A stretch of DNA of 64,000 nucleotides from Siphonodentalium dalli (GCA_032622095.1 CP136068.1:150487365-150551364); one strand, 5' to 3'; positions 35,730-50,099 are shown, numbered from the stretch's first letter. Numbers and translations are program-made. Notes: generated by a model from the letters alone, not told the origin.

Positions 35730-37360
35730 GTGAATAACCACGGTTACTCGGTTTCATCTGGAAAAAATTTCGAATCTCAAATTTCCATATATCCACAATT
35801 AAATCCAATGGTAATTCGTATTCCAATTACACACCATGCAGATAACAAGATACACTGTAGATGCAGTGGATAATCTGCACTTCAACATACAACTGATGCT
35901 ATATGATAATATATGTTGCATACGGCCAGTCGGATCTACTTTAGAAAGACTATTCGAGTCTTAACACACTACAATATATTACTCTACATGTAATACTGAG
36001 TTATGAAACATAATATTTCCAATATATATATATACAATCATATTATACAATCATCATGGATTTCACAATAAAAGACAACATGAACCATGATGTTACTACG
36101 GTACGTGGCCGGCCAGGAAAACCCATAGATAAAAACCCGTAGGATAAAACACCTATGGAAACCTGTGACACCAAACCAATGCCAAGTAACAACTTATACC
36201 GTCCGATCTCTACCAGATATGTCGATCGGTCCGTACCTCAGTGTCGGCTTATCACTGGCAACATTATTTCATGCACACAAACCACTCCCTACATTTTCCT
36301 AAATCGGTGTCAGCAAATGAGCTAATACATTACCTGTATTTCAACATGTCCCATACAAAGACATGCATCGATTTGATTCATGAAGAACTATCAGATTCAT
36401 TACAATGCGGATATATACACGTATATATATACGTATTGACGCCTCGTATACCGTAAAAATTTAGGCGGTCCACACCCTAAGACGGAATCAACGCAGATGA
36501 ACATAAACATATCGCCAACGAGAAGCGCCACGTTCGGCGATTCGTCTTTCACCGCTAGGGGAAAGTACTTTAACTCTAATTCCCTCCGGTCAAACGACAT
36601 AAAGAATATTGCTCTTATTGCTACAAAATCCACAATATACAGTTGTCGCCCGCGATTGAGTGAGATACGGGGAATGTCACCCGATGGCACCAGGCCCGAG
36701 GGTGACATTCCAGGTCGAGAGCGGCGACAAATCCCCGTGTCTCACGAAAACAAGGGTGACAACTGTTTTGTTATCTGACAAAGGTGTACACACGAACCTT
36801 CTTAATGGCATGCCTATATAAGTACGCGCGTACATATTCATTAATCCAGTTCGAAGAGTTAATTTTATGTTGGAATCCTCGCTGTTTAGAAAATAAAACG
36901 TTCACATTCTGGATCAATTGCGGAGCTATTGTCCGGTTAGTTTGCTGGTCGCATGGTGAGAATCGGTCCACGGAAGGAGGAGTAAAGCAATTTCGAAGTA
37001 GAGAAGCCATGCGGCGAAATGTTCGGTGTCGTTTTAAATGAGCGTAAAGACGCAGGTAAACGTGTTAATTTCGAGAACGATAAAATGTGAAACTTACACG
37101 TTGTAGTGGTGCCAAAAGAAATTGAAAACTGTTACAGACTGTTACGCAACATAAGGGTATTCCTGTGAAGTCTGAGGAATGTATAACCGAAGAAAATTGT
37201 CGATTCATAAATAGTAAAGAGTGGCTATTTGATATTTAGAGCTCAGTACAGAAACGTATTTGTGACGTATGTACATCGTGTATGAAATTGTCTACAGTAC
37301 ATACCAACTGCTTAATAAGGGTTATCTATTTGTTCCACAGTATTCATCTTCTATCTTCTA
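35730..37360 (+). other. no gene recognised
   Basis: A repeat of the TATGAAACATAATAT/(TA)n block from 35120 recurs at 36002. A short nested inverted repeat lies at 36660-36745 (GTGAGATACGGGGA / TCCCCGTGTCTCAC around GAATGTCACCC / GGGTGACATTC). The last 20 bases are TCTTCTA repeats, into which the long Helitron-like array starts. Short open frames show no family motif. Confidence 0.5.
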
Positions 37361-37930
37361 TCTCATATATATTTTGAAGACCTCTGTATGTTTGTCTGTA
37401 TGTTTGTCTGTATGTTTGTTTGTCATTTATACAAATCTACGATTCTCGACCGATCGGGACGAAACTTGGTACGTGTTTGTAGTTTGACCGGGCGGTGGAC
37501 GTTGTCGTATTGGCGAGCCCGTGCGGCGCCCGCTTCGCGCATGCGCAGACGAAATCTCGGAAACGGGTGGAGCTATCGACTTGAAATTTGGTATGTGAAT
37601 GTATCTTGCCCCGGATACGAATTGTATCGGGTCGCCGAGCCCGTGCGACGCCAGCTTCGCGCATGCGCAGACGAGATATCGGAAACGGGTGGAGCTATCG
37701 ACTTGAAATTTGGTATGTGAATGTATCTTGCCCCGGATAGGAATTTTATCGGGTTACCGAGCCCGTGCGACGCCAGCTTCGCGCATGCGCAGACCAGATC
37801 TCGGAAACGGGTAGAGCTATCGACTTGAAATTTGTTTTTTGAATAGCCCGGAAAACGTCGGGCTGGGTAGAGCTATCGACTTGCAATTTGGTTTTTGAAT
37901 ATCCCGGACAACGTCGGGCTCATCGGCTAG
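37361..37930 (+). mobile_element. Helitron-like unit A6 (array start)
   Basis: This is a type A head with three 122-bp modules. The 3' tail is duplicated (AGCCCGGAAAACGTCGGGC at about 37845, then ATCCCGGACAACGTCGGGC), and it ends CTAG. It sits in a TCTTCTA-repeat host context. Confidence 0.75.
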
Positions 37931-39055
37931 TCTATCTATACTATATATTTTGAGACTTCGTATATGTGTGTGTGTGTGTGTACTTCATAGAATCCAAAAC
38001 GCGTGTACAGATTGAGCTCAAACTTCCTATGTAAGTGTCAAATCACACCGACACGACCGTGGTCGCAGTTTAAAGAAGCTCAGAGCACCCGTTCTCCAAT
38101 CTCAAATCACCGCAAAGGCACGGCGTGGGTTAATCAAGTGATTATTTAATGAGCGTTTGTTTTTGACGCATCTCTATAAAGAGCGTCTGTTTGCCATTCA
38201 ACGTTATTTGCATCTGCAGAGAGATATACGGAACATACATTAAATTTAAAAAACATTTGTTTCTGACCAACCCTGCGAGCACTGATGGCGCGCTTTGTTT
38301 TTACAGTATATAGTTATATACCGAAATCATCCCAGATAATCACGAATATAGCATCAGATTTCTCCCCAGATATACCGTTATAAAGCTACTGGAATCTGCC
38401 AATCTACGGGAAATTCCAGGGAATGCCGATTGAGCTCAAACTTGCTACCCACGGGAAGTGTCATATATATGAGTGTGTCCTTTATAGACTCGAACCGATT
38501 GAGCTCAAACTTGCTAAATAAGAAAATAGTCCCCAAGCCGTAAATATCAACAACAACGATATTACTAAATACACGTTTTCGGCAATGTGAGAGTTTTCGT
38601 GGAGCCGTGATGCCAACAACAACGACCGAAGCCCTGAATGCCAACAACAGATTCAATGCAATGTTATCTATTATGCAGAGAGATTTCACGACATTACGAC
38701 GGGTACGGCAGACTCAAAATATTATGCAGACAGATTTCCCGACGGGAAGCGTTTGTTTTAAATTCAATGCAATGTTATCGTAGAGAGATTTCACGAAACA
38801 AAGAATGCGTTGTCTGTCGTTCCTAGGAAGGGGGGGTTTCTACGGGTAAATTTTTCCGCCAGAAACAAAAAAATTAATTAAAACAATTTACAATTTAATT
38901 AAAACAATTTAAAATAAAAAAAAATTAACAATAAAAAAACAATTCAGAAACAAAATATATTAAATTTAAAAAACATTAAATTCATATTCAAAAATGTCAT
39001 GTTTCTGAAACAAAGCCATGGGACGAATGCCGCCAGTGGCGGGCTAACCTGCTAG
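37931..39055 (+). mobile_element. Helitron-like unit C1
   Basis: The type C head is ACTATATATTTTGAGACTTC, then (GT)n and TACTTCATAGAATCCAAAAC, GATTGAGCTCAAACTTCC. It carries no 122-bp module. The A/T-rich tail with TTAATTAAAACAATTTA leads to the hairpin GCCGCCAGTGGCGGGC and CTAACCTGCTAG. Confidence 0.75.
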
Positions 39056-40206
39056 TCTATACTATATATTTTGAGACTTCGTATATGTGTGTGTGTACTT
39101 CATAGAATCCAAAACGCGTGTACAGATTGAGCTCAAACTTCCTATGTAAGTGTCAAATCCCACCGACACGACCGTGGTCGCGGTTTAGAAAAGCTCAGAG
39201 CACCCGTTCTCCAATCTCAAATCACCGCAAAGGCACGGCGTGGGTTAATCAAGTGATTATTTAAGCGTTTGTTTTTGACGCATCTCTATAAAGAGCGTCT
39301 GTTTGCCATTCAACGTTATTTGCATCTGCAGAGAGATATACGGAACATACATTAAATTTAAAAAACATTTGTTTCTGACCAACCCTGCGAGCACGGATGG
39401 CGCGCTTTGTTTTTTCACAGTATATACTTATATACCGAAATCATCCCAGATAATCACGAATATAGCATCAGATTTCTCCCCAGATATACCGTTATAAAGC
39501 TACCGGAATCTGCCAATCTACGGGAAATTCCAGGGAATGCCGATTGAGCTCAAACTTGCTACCCACGGGAAGTGTCATATATATGAGTGTGTCCTTTATA
39601 GACTCGAACCGATTGAGATCAAACTTGCTAAATAAGAAAATAGCCCCCAAGCCGTAAATATCAACAACAACGATATTACTAAATACACGTTTTCGGCAAT
39701 GTGAGAGTTTTCGGGGAGCCGTGATGCCAACAACAACGACCCGAAGCCCTGAATGCCAACAACAGATTCAATGAAATGTTATCTATTATGCAGAGAGACG
39801 ACCTTACGACTGGTACGGCAGACTCAAAATATTATGCAGACAGATTTCCCGACGGGAAGCGTTTGTTTTAAATTCAAGCAATGTTATCGTAGAGAGATTT
39901 CACGAAACAAAGAATGCGTTGTCTGTCGTTCCTAGGAAGGGGGGATTTCTACGGGTAAATTTTTCCGCCAGAAAAAAAAAAAAAATTAATTAAAACAATT
40001 TACAATTTAATTAAAACAATTTAAAATTAAAAAAAATTAACAATAAAAAAACAATTCAGAAACAAAATATATTAAATTTAAAAAACATTAAATTCATATT
40101 CAAAAAAAAAAAAAAAAAAAAAAAAAAAAACAATTATTACAAAAATGTCATGTTTCTGAAACAAAGCCATGGGACGAATGCCGCCAGTGGCGGGCTAACC
40201 TGCTAG
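39056..40206 (+). mobile_element. Helitron-like unit C2
   Basis: It is close to C1 over its whole length, with a short deletion near 39800 and a ~25-bp poly-A expansion at about 40106-40130. Confidence 0.75.
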
Positions 40207-40991
40207 TCTATCTTCTCTTCTATATATTTTGAGAACTCCTTGTATTCGAGAGATAGCCCACACCCTCCGGACCTCAATGATATGATCGTGAATGAGTATT
40301 GATATACCCCACTAAACTTTGACAAACACCAGTAATGGTGTGTAGATCATTTACATATCTCTCCTATATATTTTGATACAATCTATCTAATTTACATATC
40401 TCTCTTATATATTTATGTTTGTGTGTGTGTTGTACTTCATACAAATCTACGATTCTCGACCGTTCGGGACGAAACTTGGTACGTGTCTGTAGTTTGAGCA
40501 GGCGGTGGTCGTTGTCGTATTGGCGAGCCCGTGCGACGCCCGCTTCGCGCATGCGCAGACGAGATCTCGGAAACGGGTGGAGCTATCGACTTGAAATTTG
40601 CTATGTGAATGTATCGTGCGCCGGGTACAAATATTATCGAGTCGCCGAGCCCGTGCGACGCCCGTGCAGCGCATGCGCAGACGAGATCTCGGAAACGGGT
40701 GGAGCTATCGACTTGAAATTTGCTATGTGAATGTATCTTGCGCCGGGTACAAATTTTATCGGGTCGCCGAGCCCGTGCGACACCCGTGCAGCGCATGCGC
40801 AGACGAGATCTCGGAAACGGGTGGAGCTATCGACTTGAAATTTGGCATGTGAATGTATCTTGCGCCGGATACAAATTTTCATGCGCAGACCAGATCTCGG
40901 AAACTGGTGGAGCTACCGGGTACAAATTTAAAAATTATATATAAAAATGTCATGTTTCGGACAAGCCGCCGGTGGCGGGCTAACCTGCTAG
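40207..40991 (+). mobile_element. Helitron-like unit D1
   Basis: The type D head (CTATATATTTTGAGAACTCC) is followed by two further TATATATTT-like partial heads (about 40367 and 40403). The block CTACGATTCTCGACC comes next, then three 122-bp modules plus a partial one. The tail is CCGCCGGTGGCGGGCTAACCTGCTAG-type. Confidence 0.75.
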
Positions 40992-41014
40992 TACTATATA
41001 TTTTGAGACTTCGC

Positions 41015-41055
<41 letters not shown>

Positions 41056-42477
41056 ATAGAATCCAAAACGACTGGTCCGATCGAGCTCAAACTTCGTATA
41101 TAAGGGTAAAAAGACACGGGGGTCGTCCGCGTAGCATTTTGGAGACGCTCAGAGCACTATTTCTCCACTCCCAATCATTTTATTGATCCGTAAACACGGA
41201 AGGGGTTAATCCAAGAAGAGTAACTCTACATCTGTATATGTATATTTTTATAGCACAAATATGCCTTAAAGCGCCAAATAATTCACCACCTGCGTGTATT
41301 CAAGAATATGAATCACACCAAAATTAAGCGAATTGTATATGGAATGTGTATGTATAAGCTGCCATGTGTATATCATTCCCAGAATCCTACCATATCATGA
41401 CATTCTATTAGTTAATATAAAACACCGTCAACTGTTGGGGGAATCGCGATATAGGCAAGCGAGCAAAGAGAGTTTAATGTCATCATACGCTATTTCGCTA
41501 TTGCGAAATGGATGATCGTTATATGTAGCATAATTAAACGACATATTTAATTATGTTTGTGTGTGAATAACGATGGTGAAGACTTCCAATAACATATTAA
41601 ATGGTCAAATACGTGCTTTCATATCCGTATACTCAAAATAATATATATTTTACAAGCTCGACATGCCATGTTTGTGTATATGGTACACTACCGTTCCAAC
41701 ACATCTTGCTGATACTTCCGTTCCAACACATCTTGCTATTTATCATTTTGCTGGTGAGAAAGTTTATGTTCACTTTGGTGCTATTTATATGCACAGAAAA
41801 AGGTACCATTACTCGGGAAAGCAACCTACTGAAATGCATATAGATGTACGCGAATCATGTTGCGTTCTCACACAATGCAGTTATCCCAAATCCGCGCTCT
41901 TTAAAATAGAATTGGCTGCATGGCTGGCCTACTTCTGATGGCACAGTATGTTACGCACCTGTCCGACTAAGTCACTTTGAACCCAAAATGTATACAAAAT
42001 TCGCACAAGCTCTTCACATTGAAACGGGTACCCACAAGTGATATATATGTGTGTGTTATTTATAGACTCGGACCGATTGAGCTCAAACTTGGTGTCTACG
42101 GGAAGTGTCATGGACGGGTTAAAAACTTGGTATCTACGGGAAGTGTCATGGACGGGTTAAATTGTGACCCCAACCTGACCTTGACCTTGAAAATGATCAA
42201 TTCAAGGTCAAATCGGGTAAAATTGAAAAACAAAAAATTAAATTAAAAAATTAAAAAGGCACAATTAACTCATTGAAAAACAAAAAATTTAAATTAAAAA
42301 GTTAATTAACAAATTGAAAAATTGTCATAAATTAATTTTAAAAATTAATTTAAAAATTTAAAATTGTCATGTTTCTGACGATTGCAAATGCAGCACAAGT
42401 GTCTCGGAACCTGTTGCAATTGCTTTTTCGAACAAAGCCATGGGACGAATGCCGCCAGTGGCGGGCTAACCTGCTAG
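40992..42477 (+). mobile_element. Helitron-like unit E1
   Basis: Its head is related to type C (GAGACTTCGCATATATATG, long GT run) but the ~1.2-kb body is specific. It contains CCGATCGAGCTCAAACTTCG, a duplicated CGTTCCAACACATCTTGCT and the TGACCTTGACCTTGAAAATG / TCAATTCAAGGTCAAAT pair. It ends GCCGCCAGTGGCGGGC...CTAG. Its small open frames repeat unchanged in E2, showing recent copying rather than coding. Confidence 0.75.
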
Positions 42478-43381
42478 TCTATCTCTTCTATATATTTTGA
42501 GAACTCCTTGTATTCGAGAGATAGCCCACACCCTCCGGACCTCAATGATATGATCGTGAATGAGTATTGATATACCCCACTAAACTTTGACAAACACCAG
42601 TAATGGTGTGTAGATCATTTACATATCTCTCCTATATATTTTGATACAATCTATCTAATTTACATATCTCTCTTATATATTTATGTTTGTGTGTGTGTTG
42701 TACTTCATACAAATCTACGATTCTCGACCGATCGGGACGAAACTTGGTACGTGTGTGTAGTTTGACCAGGCGGTGGTCGTTGTCGTATTGGCGAGCCCGT
42801 GCGGCGCCCGTGCAATGCATGCGCAGACGAGATCTCGGAAACGGGTGGAGCTATCGACTTGAAATTTGCTATGTGAATGTATCTTGCGCCGGGTACAAAT
42901 TTTATCGGGTCGCCGAGCCCGTGCGACGCCCGCTTCGCGCATGCGCAGACGAGATCTCGGAAACGGGTGGAGCTATCGACTTGAAATTTGCTATGTGAAT
43001 GTATCGTGCGCCGGGTACAAATATTATCGAGTCGCCGAGCCCGTGCGACGCCCGTGCAGCGCATGCGCAGACGAGATCTCGGAAACGGGTGGAGCTATCG
43101 ACTTGAAATTTGCTATGTGAATGTATCTTGCGCCGGGTACAAATTTTATCGGGTCGCCGAGCCCGTGCGACACCCGTGCAGCGCATGCGCAGACGAGATC
43201 TCGGAAACGGGTGGAGCTATCGACTTGAAATTTGGCATGTGAATGTATCTTGCGCCGGATACAAATTTTCATGCGCAGACCAGATCTCGGAAACTGGTGG
43301 AGCTACCGGGTACAAATTTAAAAATTATATATAAAAATGTCATGTTTCGGACAAGCCGGCGGTGGCGGGCTAACCTGCTAG
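42478..43381 (+). mobile_element. Helitron-like unit D2
   Basis: It equals D1 plus one extra 122-bp module (four and a partial). The hairpin has one changed base (GCCGGCGGTGGCGGGC). Confidence 0.75.
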
Positions 43382-44861
43382 TACTATATATTTTGAGACT
43401 TCGCATATATATGTGTGTGTGTGTGTGTGTGTGTACTTCATAGAATCCAAAACGACTGGTCCGATCGAGCTCAAACTTCGTATATAAGGGTAAAAAGACA
43501 CGGGGGTCGTCCGCGTAGCATTTTGGAGACGCTCAGAGCACTATTTCTCCACTCCCAATCATTTTATTGATCCGTAAACACGGAAGGGGTTAATCCAAGA
43601 AGAGTAACTCTACATCTGTATATGTATATTTTTATAGCACAAATATGCCTTAAAGCGCCAAATAATTCACCACCTGCGTGTATTCAAGAATATGAATCAC
43701 ACCAAAATTAAGCGAATTGTATATGGAATGTGTATGTATAAGCTGCCATGTGTATATCATTCCCAGAATCCTACCATATCATGACATTCTATTAGTTAAT
43801 ATAAAACACCGTCAACTGTTGGGGGAATCGCGATATAGGCAAGCGAGCAAAGAGAGTTTAATGTCATCATACGCTATTTCGCTATTGCGAAATGGATGAT
43901 CGTTATATGTAGCATAATTAAACGACATATTTAATTATGTTTGTGTGTGAATAACGATGGTGAAGACTTCCAATAACATATTAAATGGTCAAATACGTGC
44001 TTTCATATCCGTATACTCAAAATAATATATATTTTACAAGCTCGACATGCCATGTTTGTGTATATGGTACACTACCGTTCCAACACATCTTGCTGATACT
44101 TCCGTTCCAACACATCTTGCTATTTATCATTTTGCTGGTGAGAAAGTTTATGTTCACTTTGGTGCTATTTATATGCACAGAAAAAGGTACCATTACTCGG
44201 GAAAGCAACCTACTGAAATGCATATAGATGTACGCGAATCATGTTGCGTTCTCACACAATGCAGTTATCCCAAATCCGCGCTCTTTAAAATAGAATTGGC
44301 TGCATGGCTGGCCTACTTCTGATGGCACAGTATGTTACGCACCTGTCCGACTAAGTCACTTTGAACCCAAAATGTATACAAAATTCGCACAAGCTCTTCA
44401 CATTGAAACGGGTACCCACAAGTGATATATATGTGTGTGTTATTTATAGACTCGGACCGATTGAGCTCAAACTTGGTGTCTACGGGAAGTGTCATGGACG
44501 GGTTAAAAACTTGGTATCTACGGGAAGTGTCATGGACGGGTTAAATTGTGACCCCAACCTGACCTTGACCTTGAAAATGATCAATTCAAGGTCAAATCGG
44601 GTAAAATTGAAAAACAAAAAATTAAATTAAAAAATTAAAAAGGCACAATTAACTCATTGAAAAACAAAAAATTTAAATTAAAAAGTTAATTAACAAATTG
44701 AAAAATTGTCATAAATTAATTTTAAAAATTAATTTAAAAATTTAAAATTGTCATGTTTCTGACGATTGCAAATGCAGCACAAGTGTCTCGGAACCTGTTG
44801 CAATTGCTTTTTCGAACAAAGCCATGGGACGAATGCCGCCAGTGGCGGGCTAACCTGCTAG
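43382..44861 (+). mobile_element. Helitron-like unit E2
   Basis: It is nearly identical to E1; the main difference is a shorter GT run. With D3 it forms a duplicate of the E1-D2 pair. Confidence 0.75.
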
Positions 44862-45716
44862 TCTATCTCTTCTCTTCTATATATTTTGAGAACTCCTTGT
44901 ATTCGAGAGATAGCCCACACCCTCCGGACCTCAATGATATGATCGTGAATGAGTATTGATATACCCCACTAAACTTTGACAAACACCAGTAATGGTGTGT
45001 AGATCATTTACATATCTCTCCTATATATTTTGATACAATCTATCTAATTTACATATCTCTCTTATATATTTATGTTTGTGTGTGTGTTGTACTTCATACA
45101 AATCTACGATTCTCGACCGATCGGGACGAAACTTGGTACGTGTGTGTAGTTTGACCAGGCGGTGGTCGTTGTCGTATTGGCGAGCCCGTGCGGCGCCCGT
45201 GCAATGCATGCGCAGACGAGATCTCGGAAACGGGTGGAGCTATCGACTTGAAATTTGCTATGTGAATGTATCTTGCGCCGGGTACAAATTTTATCGGGTC
45301 GCCGAGTCCGTGCGACGCCCGTGCAGCGCATGCGCAGACGAGATCTCGGAAACGGGTGGAGCTATTGACTTGAAATTTGCTATGTGAATGTATCTTGCGC
45401 CGGGTACAAATTTTATCGGGTCGCCGAGCCCGTGCGACGCCCGTGCAGCGCATGCGCAGACGAGATCTCGGAAACGGGTGGAGCGATCGACTTGAAATTT
45501 GGCATGTGAATGTATCTTGCGCCGGGTACAAATTTTATCGGGTCGCCGAGCCCGTGCGACGCCAGCTTCGCGCATGCGCAGACCAGATCTCGGAAACTGG
45601 TGGAGCTACCGGGTACAAATTTTTCTTATTGAAACGCGTGGAGCTAAAAATTTTAAAAATATAAAAAAAAAATGTCATGTTTCGGACAAGCCGCCGGTGG
45701 CGGGCTAACCTGCTAG
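44862..45716 (+). mobile_element. Helitron-like unit D3
   Basis: It has four 122-bp modules. Unlike D2, the last is complete and is followed by TTCTTATTGAAACGCGTGG before the A-rich tail and CTAG end. Confidence 0.75.
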
Positions 45717-47045
45717 TCTATACTATATATTTTGAGACTTCGTATATATGTGTGTGTGTGTGTGTACTTCATAGAATCCAAAACGCGTGTACAGATTGAG
45801 CTCAAACTTCCTATGTAAGTGTCAAATCCCACCGACACGACCGTGGTCGCAGTTTAGAAAAGCTCAGAGCACCCGTTCTCCAATCTCAAATCACCGCAAA
45901 GGCACGGCGTGTGTTAATCAAGTGATTATTTAATGAGCGTTTGTTTTTGACGCATCTCTATAAAGAGCGTCTGTTTGCCATTCAACGCTATTTGCATCTG
46001 CAGAGAGATATACGGAACATACATTAAATTTAAAAAACATTTGTTTCTGACCAACTCTGCGAGCACGGATGGCGCGCTTTGTTTTTACAGTATATACTTA
46101 TATACCGAAATCATCCCAGATAATCACGAATATAGCATCAGATTTCTCCCCAGATATACCGTTATAAAAAGCTACTGGAATCTGCCAATCTACGGGAAAT
46201 TCCAGGGAATTCCGATTGAGCTCAAACTTGCTACCCACGGGAAGTGTCATATATATGAGTGTGTCCTTTATAGACTCGAACCGATTGAGCTCAAACTTGC
46301 TAAATAAGAAAATAGCCCCCAAGTCGTAAATATCAACAACAACGATATTGCTACCTACGGGGAGCAACGTTATTAGCATCTGCAGAATTATGCAGAGAGA
46401 AAGTGCTTTCCTATTTTTAGAACGCAACACATGTTTACGTCGCGTTGGTGATTGAGGTTCACAACGGGGTTAATTGACTGTCCGCTCTTTGCGACGATGA
46501 GGTTCACGGCGGGGACTATTGACCAACACTCACAATTTCGTCTTTTGCATCAGATACCAACACCTCGACCGATCGGGACGAAACTTGGTACGTGAGTGTA
46601 GTTTGACCAGGTGGTCGTCGCTGTCGTATTGGCGAGCCCGTGCGACGCCCGTGCAGCGCATGCGCAGACGAGATATCGGAAACGGGTGGAGCTATCGACT
46701 TGAAATTTGGTATGTGAATGTATCTTGCGCCGGGTACAAATTTTATCGGGTCGCCGAGCCCGTGCGACGCCCGTGCAGCGCATGCGCAGACGAGATCTCG
46801 GAAACGGGTGGAGCTATCGACTTGAAATTTGCTATGTGAATGTATCTTGCGCCGGGTACAAATTTTATCGGGTCGCCGAGTCCGTGCGACGCCAGCTTCG
46901 CGCATGCGCAGACCAGATCTCGGAAACGGGTGGAGCTACCGGGTACAAATTTTCTTATTGAAACGCGTGGAGCTAAAAATTAAAAAAAAATATTAAAAAA
47001 ATGTCATGTTTCGGACAAGCCGCCGGTGGCGGGCTAACCTGCTAG
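45717..47045 (+). mobile_element. Helitron-like unit C3 (chimera: C head, D tail)
   Basis: The first ~640 bp match C1/C2. From about 46540 it turns into ATACCAACACCTCGACCGAT and three 122-bp modules with a D-type tail. The join lies near TCGTCTTTTGCATCAGATAC. Confidence 0.75.
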
Positions 47046-47566
47046 TCTTCTATCTCATATATATTTTGAAGACCTCTGTTTGTATGTTTGTCTGTCTGTC
47101 TGTATGTTTGTCTGTCATTAATACAAATCTACGATTCTCGACCGATCGGGACGAAACTTGGTACGTGTGTGTAGTTTGACCAGGCGGTGGACGTTGTCGT
47201 ATTGGCGAGGCCGTGCGGCGCCCGCTTCGCGCATGCGCAGACGATATCTCGGAAACGGGTGGAGCTATCGACTTGAAATTTGGTATGTGAATGTATCTTG
47301 CCCCGCATACGAATTTTATCGGGTCGCCGAGCCCGTGCGACGACAGCGTCGCGCATGCGCAGACGAGATCTCGGAAACGGGTGGAGCTATCGACTTGAAA
47401 TTTGGTATGTGAATGTATATTGCCCCGGATACGAATTTTATCGGGTCGCCGAGCCCGTGCGACGCCAGCTTCGCGCATGCGCAGACCAGATCTCGGAAAC
47501 GGGTAGAGCTATCGACTTGAAATTTGGTTTTTGAATAGCCCGGACAACGTCGGGCTCATCGGCTAG
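47046..47566 (+). mobile_element. Helitron-like unit A7
   Basis: This is a type A unit inside the C/D/E array, with three modules, GCCCGGACAACGTCGGGC hairpin and CTAG. It begins after a TCTTCTA spacer. Confidence 0.75.
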
Positions 47567-49043
47567 TACTATATATTTTGAGACTTCGTATATATGTGTG
47601 TGTGTGTGTGTGTGTACTTCATAGAATCCAAAACGACTGGTCCGATCGAGCTCAAACTTCGTATATAAGGGTAAAAAGACACGGGGGTCGTCCGCGTAGC
47701 ATTTTGGAGACGCTCAGAGCACTATTTCTCCACTCCCATACATTTTATTGATCCGTAAACACGGAAGGGGTTAATCCAAGAAGAGTAACTCTACATCTGT
47801 ATATGTATATTTTTATAGCACAAATATGCCTTAAAGCGCCAAATAATTCACCACCTGCGTGTATTCAAGAATATGAATCACACCAAAATTAAGCGAATTG
47901 TATATGGAATGTGTATGTATAAGCTGCCATGTGTATATCATTCCCAGAATCCTACCATATCATGACATTCTATTAGTTAATATAAAACACCGTCAACTGT
48001 TGGGGGAATCGCGATATAGGCAAGCGAGCAAAGAGAGTTTAATGTCATCATACGCTATTTCGCTATTGCGAAATGGATGATCGTTATATGTAGCATAATT
48101 AAACGACATATTTAATTATGTTTGTGTGTGAATAACGATGGTGAAGACGTCCAATAACATATTAAATGGTCAAATACGTGCTTTCATATCCGTATACTCA
48201 AAATAATATATATTTTACAAGCTCGACATGCCATGTTTGTGTATATGGTACACTACCGTTCCAACACATCTTGCTGGTACTTCCGTTCCAACACATCTTG
48301 CTATTTATCATTTATGCTGGTGAGAAAGTTTATGTTCACTTTGGTGCTATTTATATGCACAGAAAAAGGTACCATTACTCGGGAAAGCAACCTACTGAAA
48401 TGCATATAGATGTACGCGAATCATGTTGCGTTCTCACACAATGCAGTTATCCCAAATCCGCGCTCTTTAAAATAGAATTGGCTGCATGGCTGGCCTACTT
48501 CAGATGGCACAGTATGTTACGCACCTGTCCGACTAAGTCACTTTGAACCCAAAATGTATACAAAATTCGCACAAGCTCTTCACATTGAAACGGGTACCCA
48601 CAAGTGATATATATGTGTGTGTTATTTATAGACTCGGACCGATTGAGCTCAAACTTGGTGTCTACGGGAAGTGTCATGGACGGGTTGAAAACTTGGTATC
48701 TACGGGAAGTGTCATGGACGGGTTAAATTGTGACCCCGACCTGACCTTGACCTTGAAAATGATCAATTCAAGGTCAAATCGGGTAAAATTGAAAAACAAA
48801 AAATTAAATTAAAAAATTAAAAAGGCACAATTAACTCATTGAAAAACAAAAAATTTAAATTAAAAAATTAATTAACAAATTGAAAAATTGTCATAAATTA
48901 ATTTTAAAAATTAATTTAAAAATTTAAAATTGTCATGTTTCTGACGATTGCAAATGCAGCACAAGTGTCTCGGAACCTGTTGCAATTGCTTTTTCGAACA
49001 AAGCCATGGGACGAATGCCGCCAGTGGCGGGCTAACCTGCTAG
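47567..49043 (+). mobile_element. Helitron-like unit E3
   Basis: It is very close to E1/E2. A single-base change joins two frames that are separate in E1, which shows how arbitrary these frames are. It starts the first E-C-C-C block. Confidence 0.75.
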
Positions 49044-50099
49044 TCTATACTATATATTTTGAGACTTCGTATATATGTGTGTGTGTGTGTGTACTTCATA
49101 GAATCCAAAACGCGTGTACATATTGAGCTCAAACTTCCTATGTAAGTGTCAAAAAACACCGACACGACCGTGATCGCGGTTTAGAGAAGCTCAGAGCACC
49201 CGTTCTCCAATCTCAAATCACCGCAAAGGCATGGCGGGGGTTAATCAAGTGATTATTTAATGAGCGTTTGTTTTTGACGCATCTCTATAAAGAGCGTCTG
49301 TTTCCCATTCAACGTTATTCGCATCTGCAGAGTTATACGGGAACGCAAACGTTATCGCTCGAAATTTATTCCCTGCGAGCACGGATGGCGCGCTTTGTTT
49401 TTACAGTATATACCTTCGTATATACCGAAATCATCCCAGATAATGACGAATATAGCATCAGATTTCTCCCCAGATATACCGTTATAAAGCTATTGGAATC
49501 TGCCAATCTACGGGAAATTCCAGGGAATGCCGATTGATCTCAAACTTGCTACCTACGGGAAGTGTCATATATATGAGTGTGTCCTTTATAGACTCTAACC
49601 GATTGAGCTCAAACTTGCTAAATAAGAAAATAGCCCCCAAGCCGTAAATATCAACAACGATATTAATAAATACACGTTTTCGGCAATGTGAGAGTTTTCG
49701 ATGAGCCGTGATGCCAACAACAACGACCCGAAGACAGATTTCCCGACGGGAAGCGTTTGTTTTAAATTCAATGCAATGTTATCGTAGAGAGATTTCACGA
49801 AACAAAGAATGCGTTGTCTGTCGTTCCTAGGAAGGGGGGATTTCTACGGGTAAATTTTTCCGCCAGAAACAAAAAAATTAATTAAAACAATTTACAATTT
49901 AATTAAAACAATTTAAAATTAAAAAAAATTAACAATAAAAAAACAATTCAGAAACACAATATATTAAATTTAAAAAACATTAAATTCATATTCAAAAATA
50001 AAAAACAAAAATAAATAAAAACAAAATAATTACAAAAATGTCATGTTTCTGAAACAAAGCCATGGGACGAATGCCGCCAGTGGCGGGCTAACCTGCTAG
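49044..50099 (+). mobile_element. Helitron-like unit C4
   Basis: This is a type C unit with a ~60-bp deletion relative to C1 around the CGATGAGCCGTGATGCC region. It is practically identical to C7. Confidence 0.75.

Noticed and set aside
41601-42246. Short frames (80-91 codons) repeated unchanged at 43985, 48166 and 53364
   Set aside because: The identity reflects recent duplication of E units. Single-base changes fuse or split them (for example in E3), with no sign of frame conservation.
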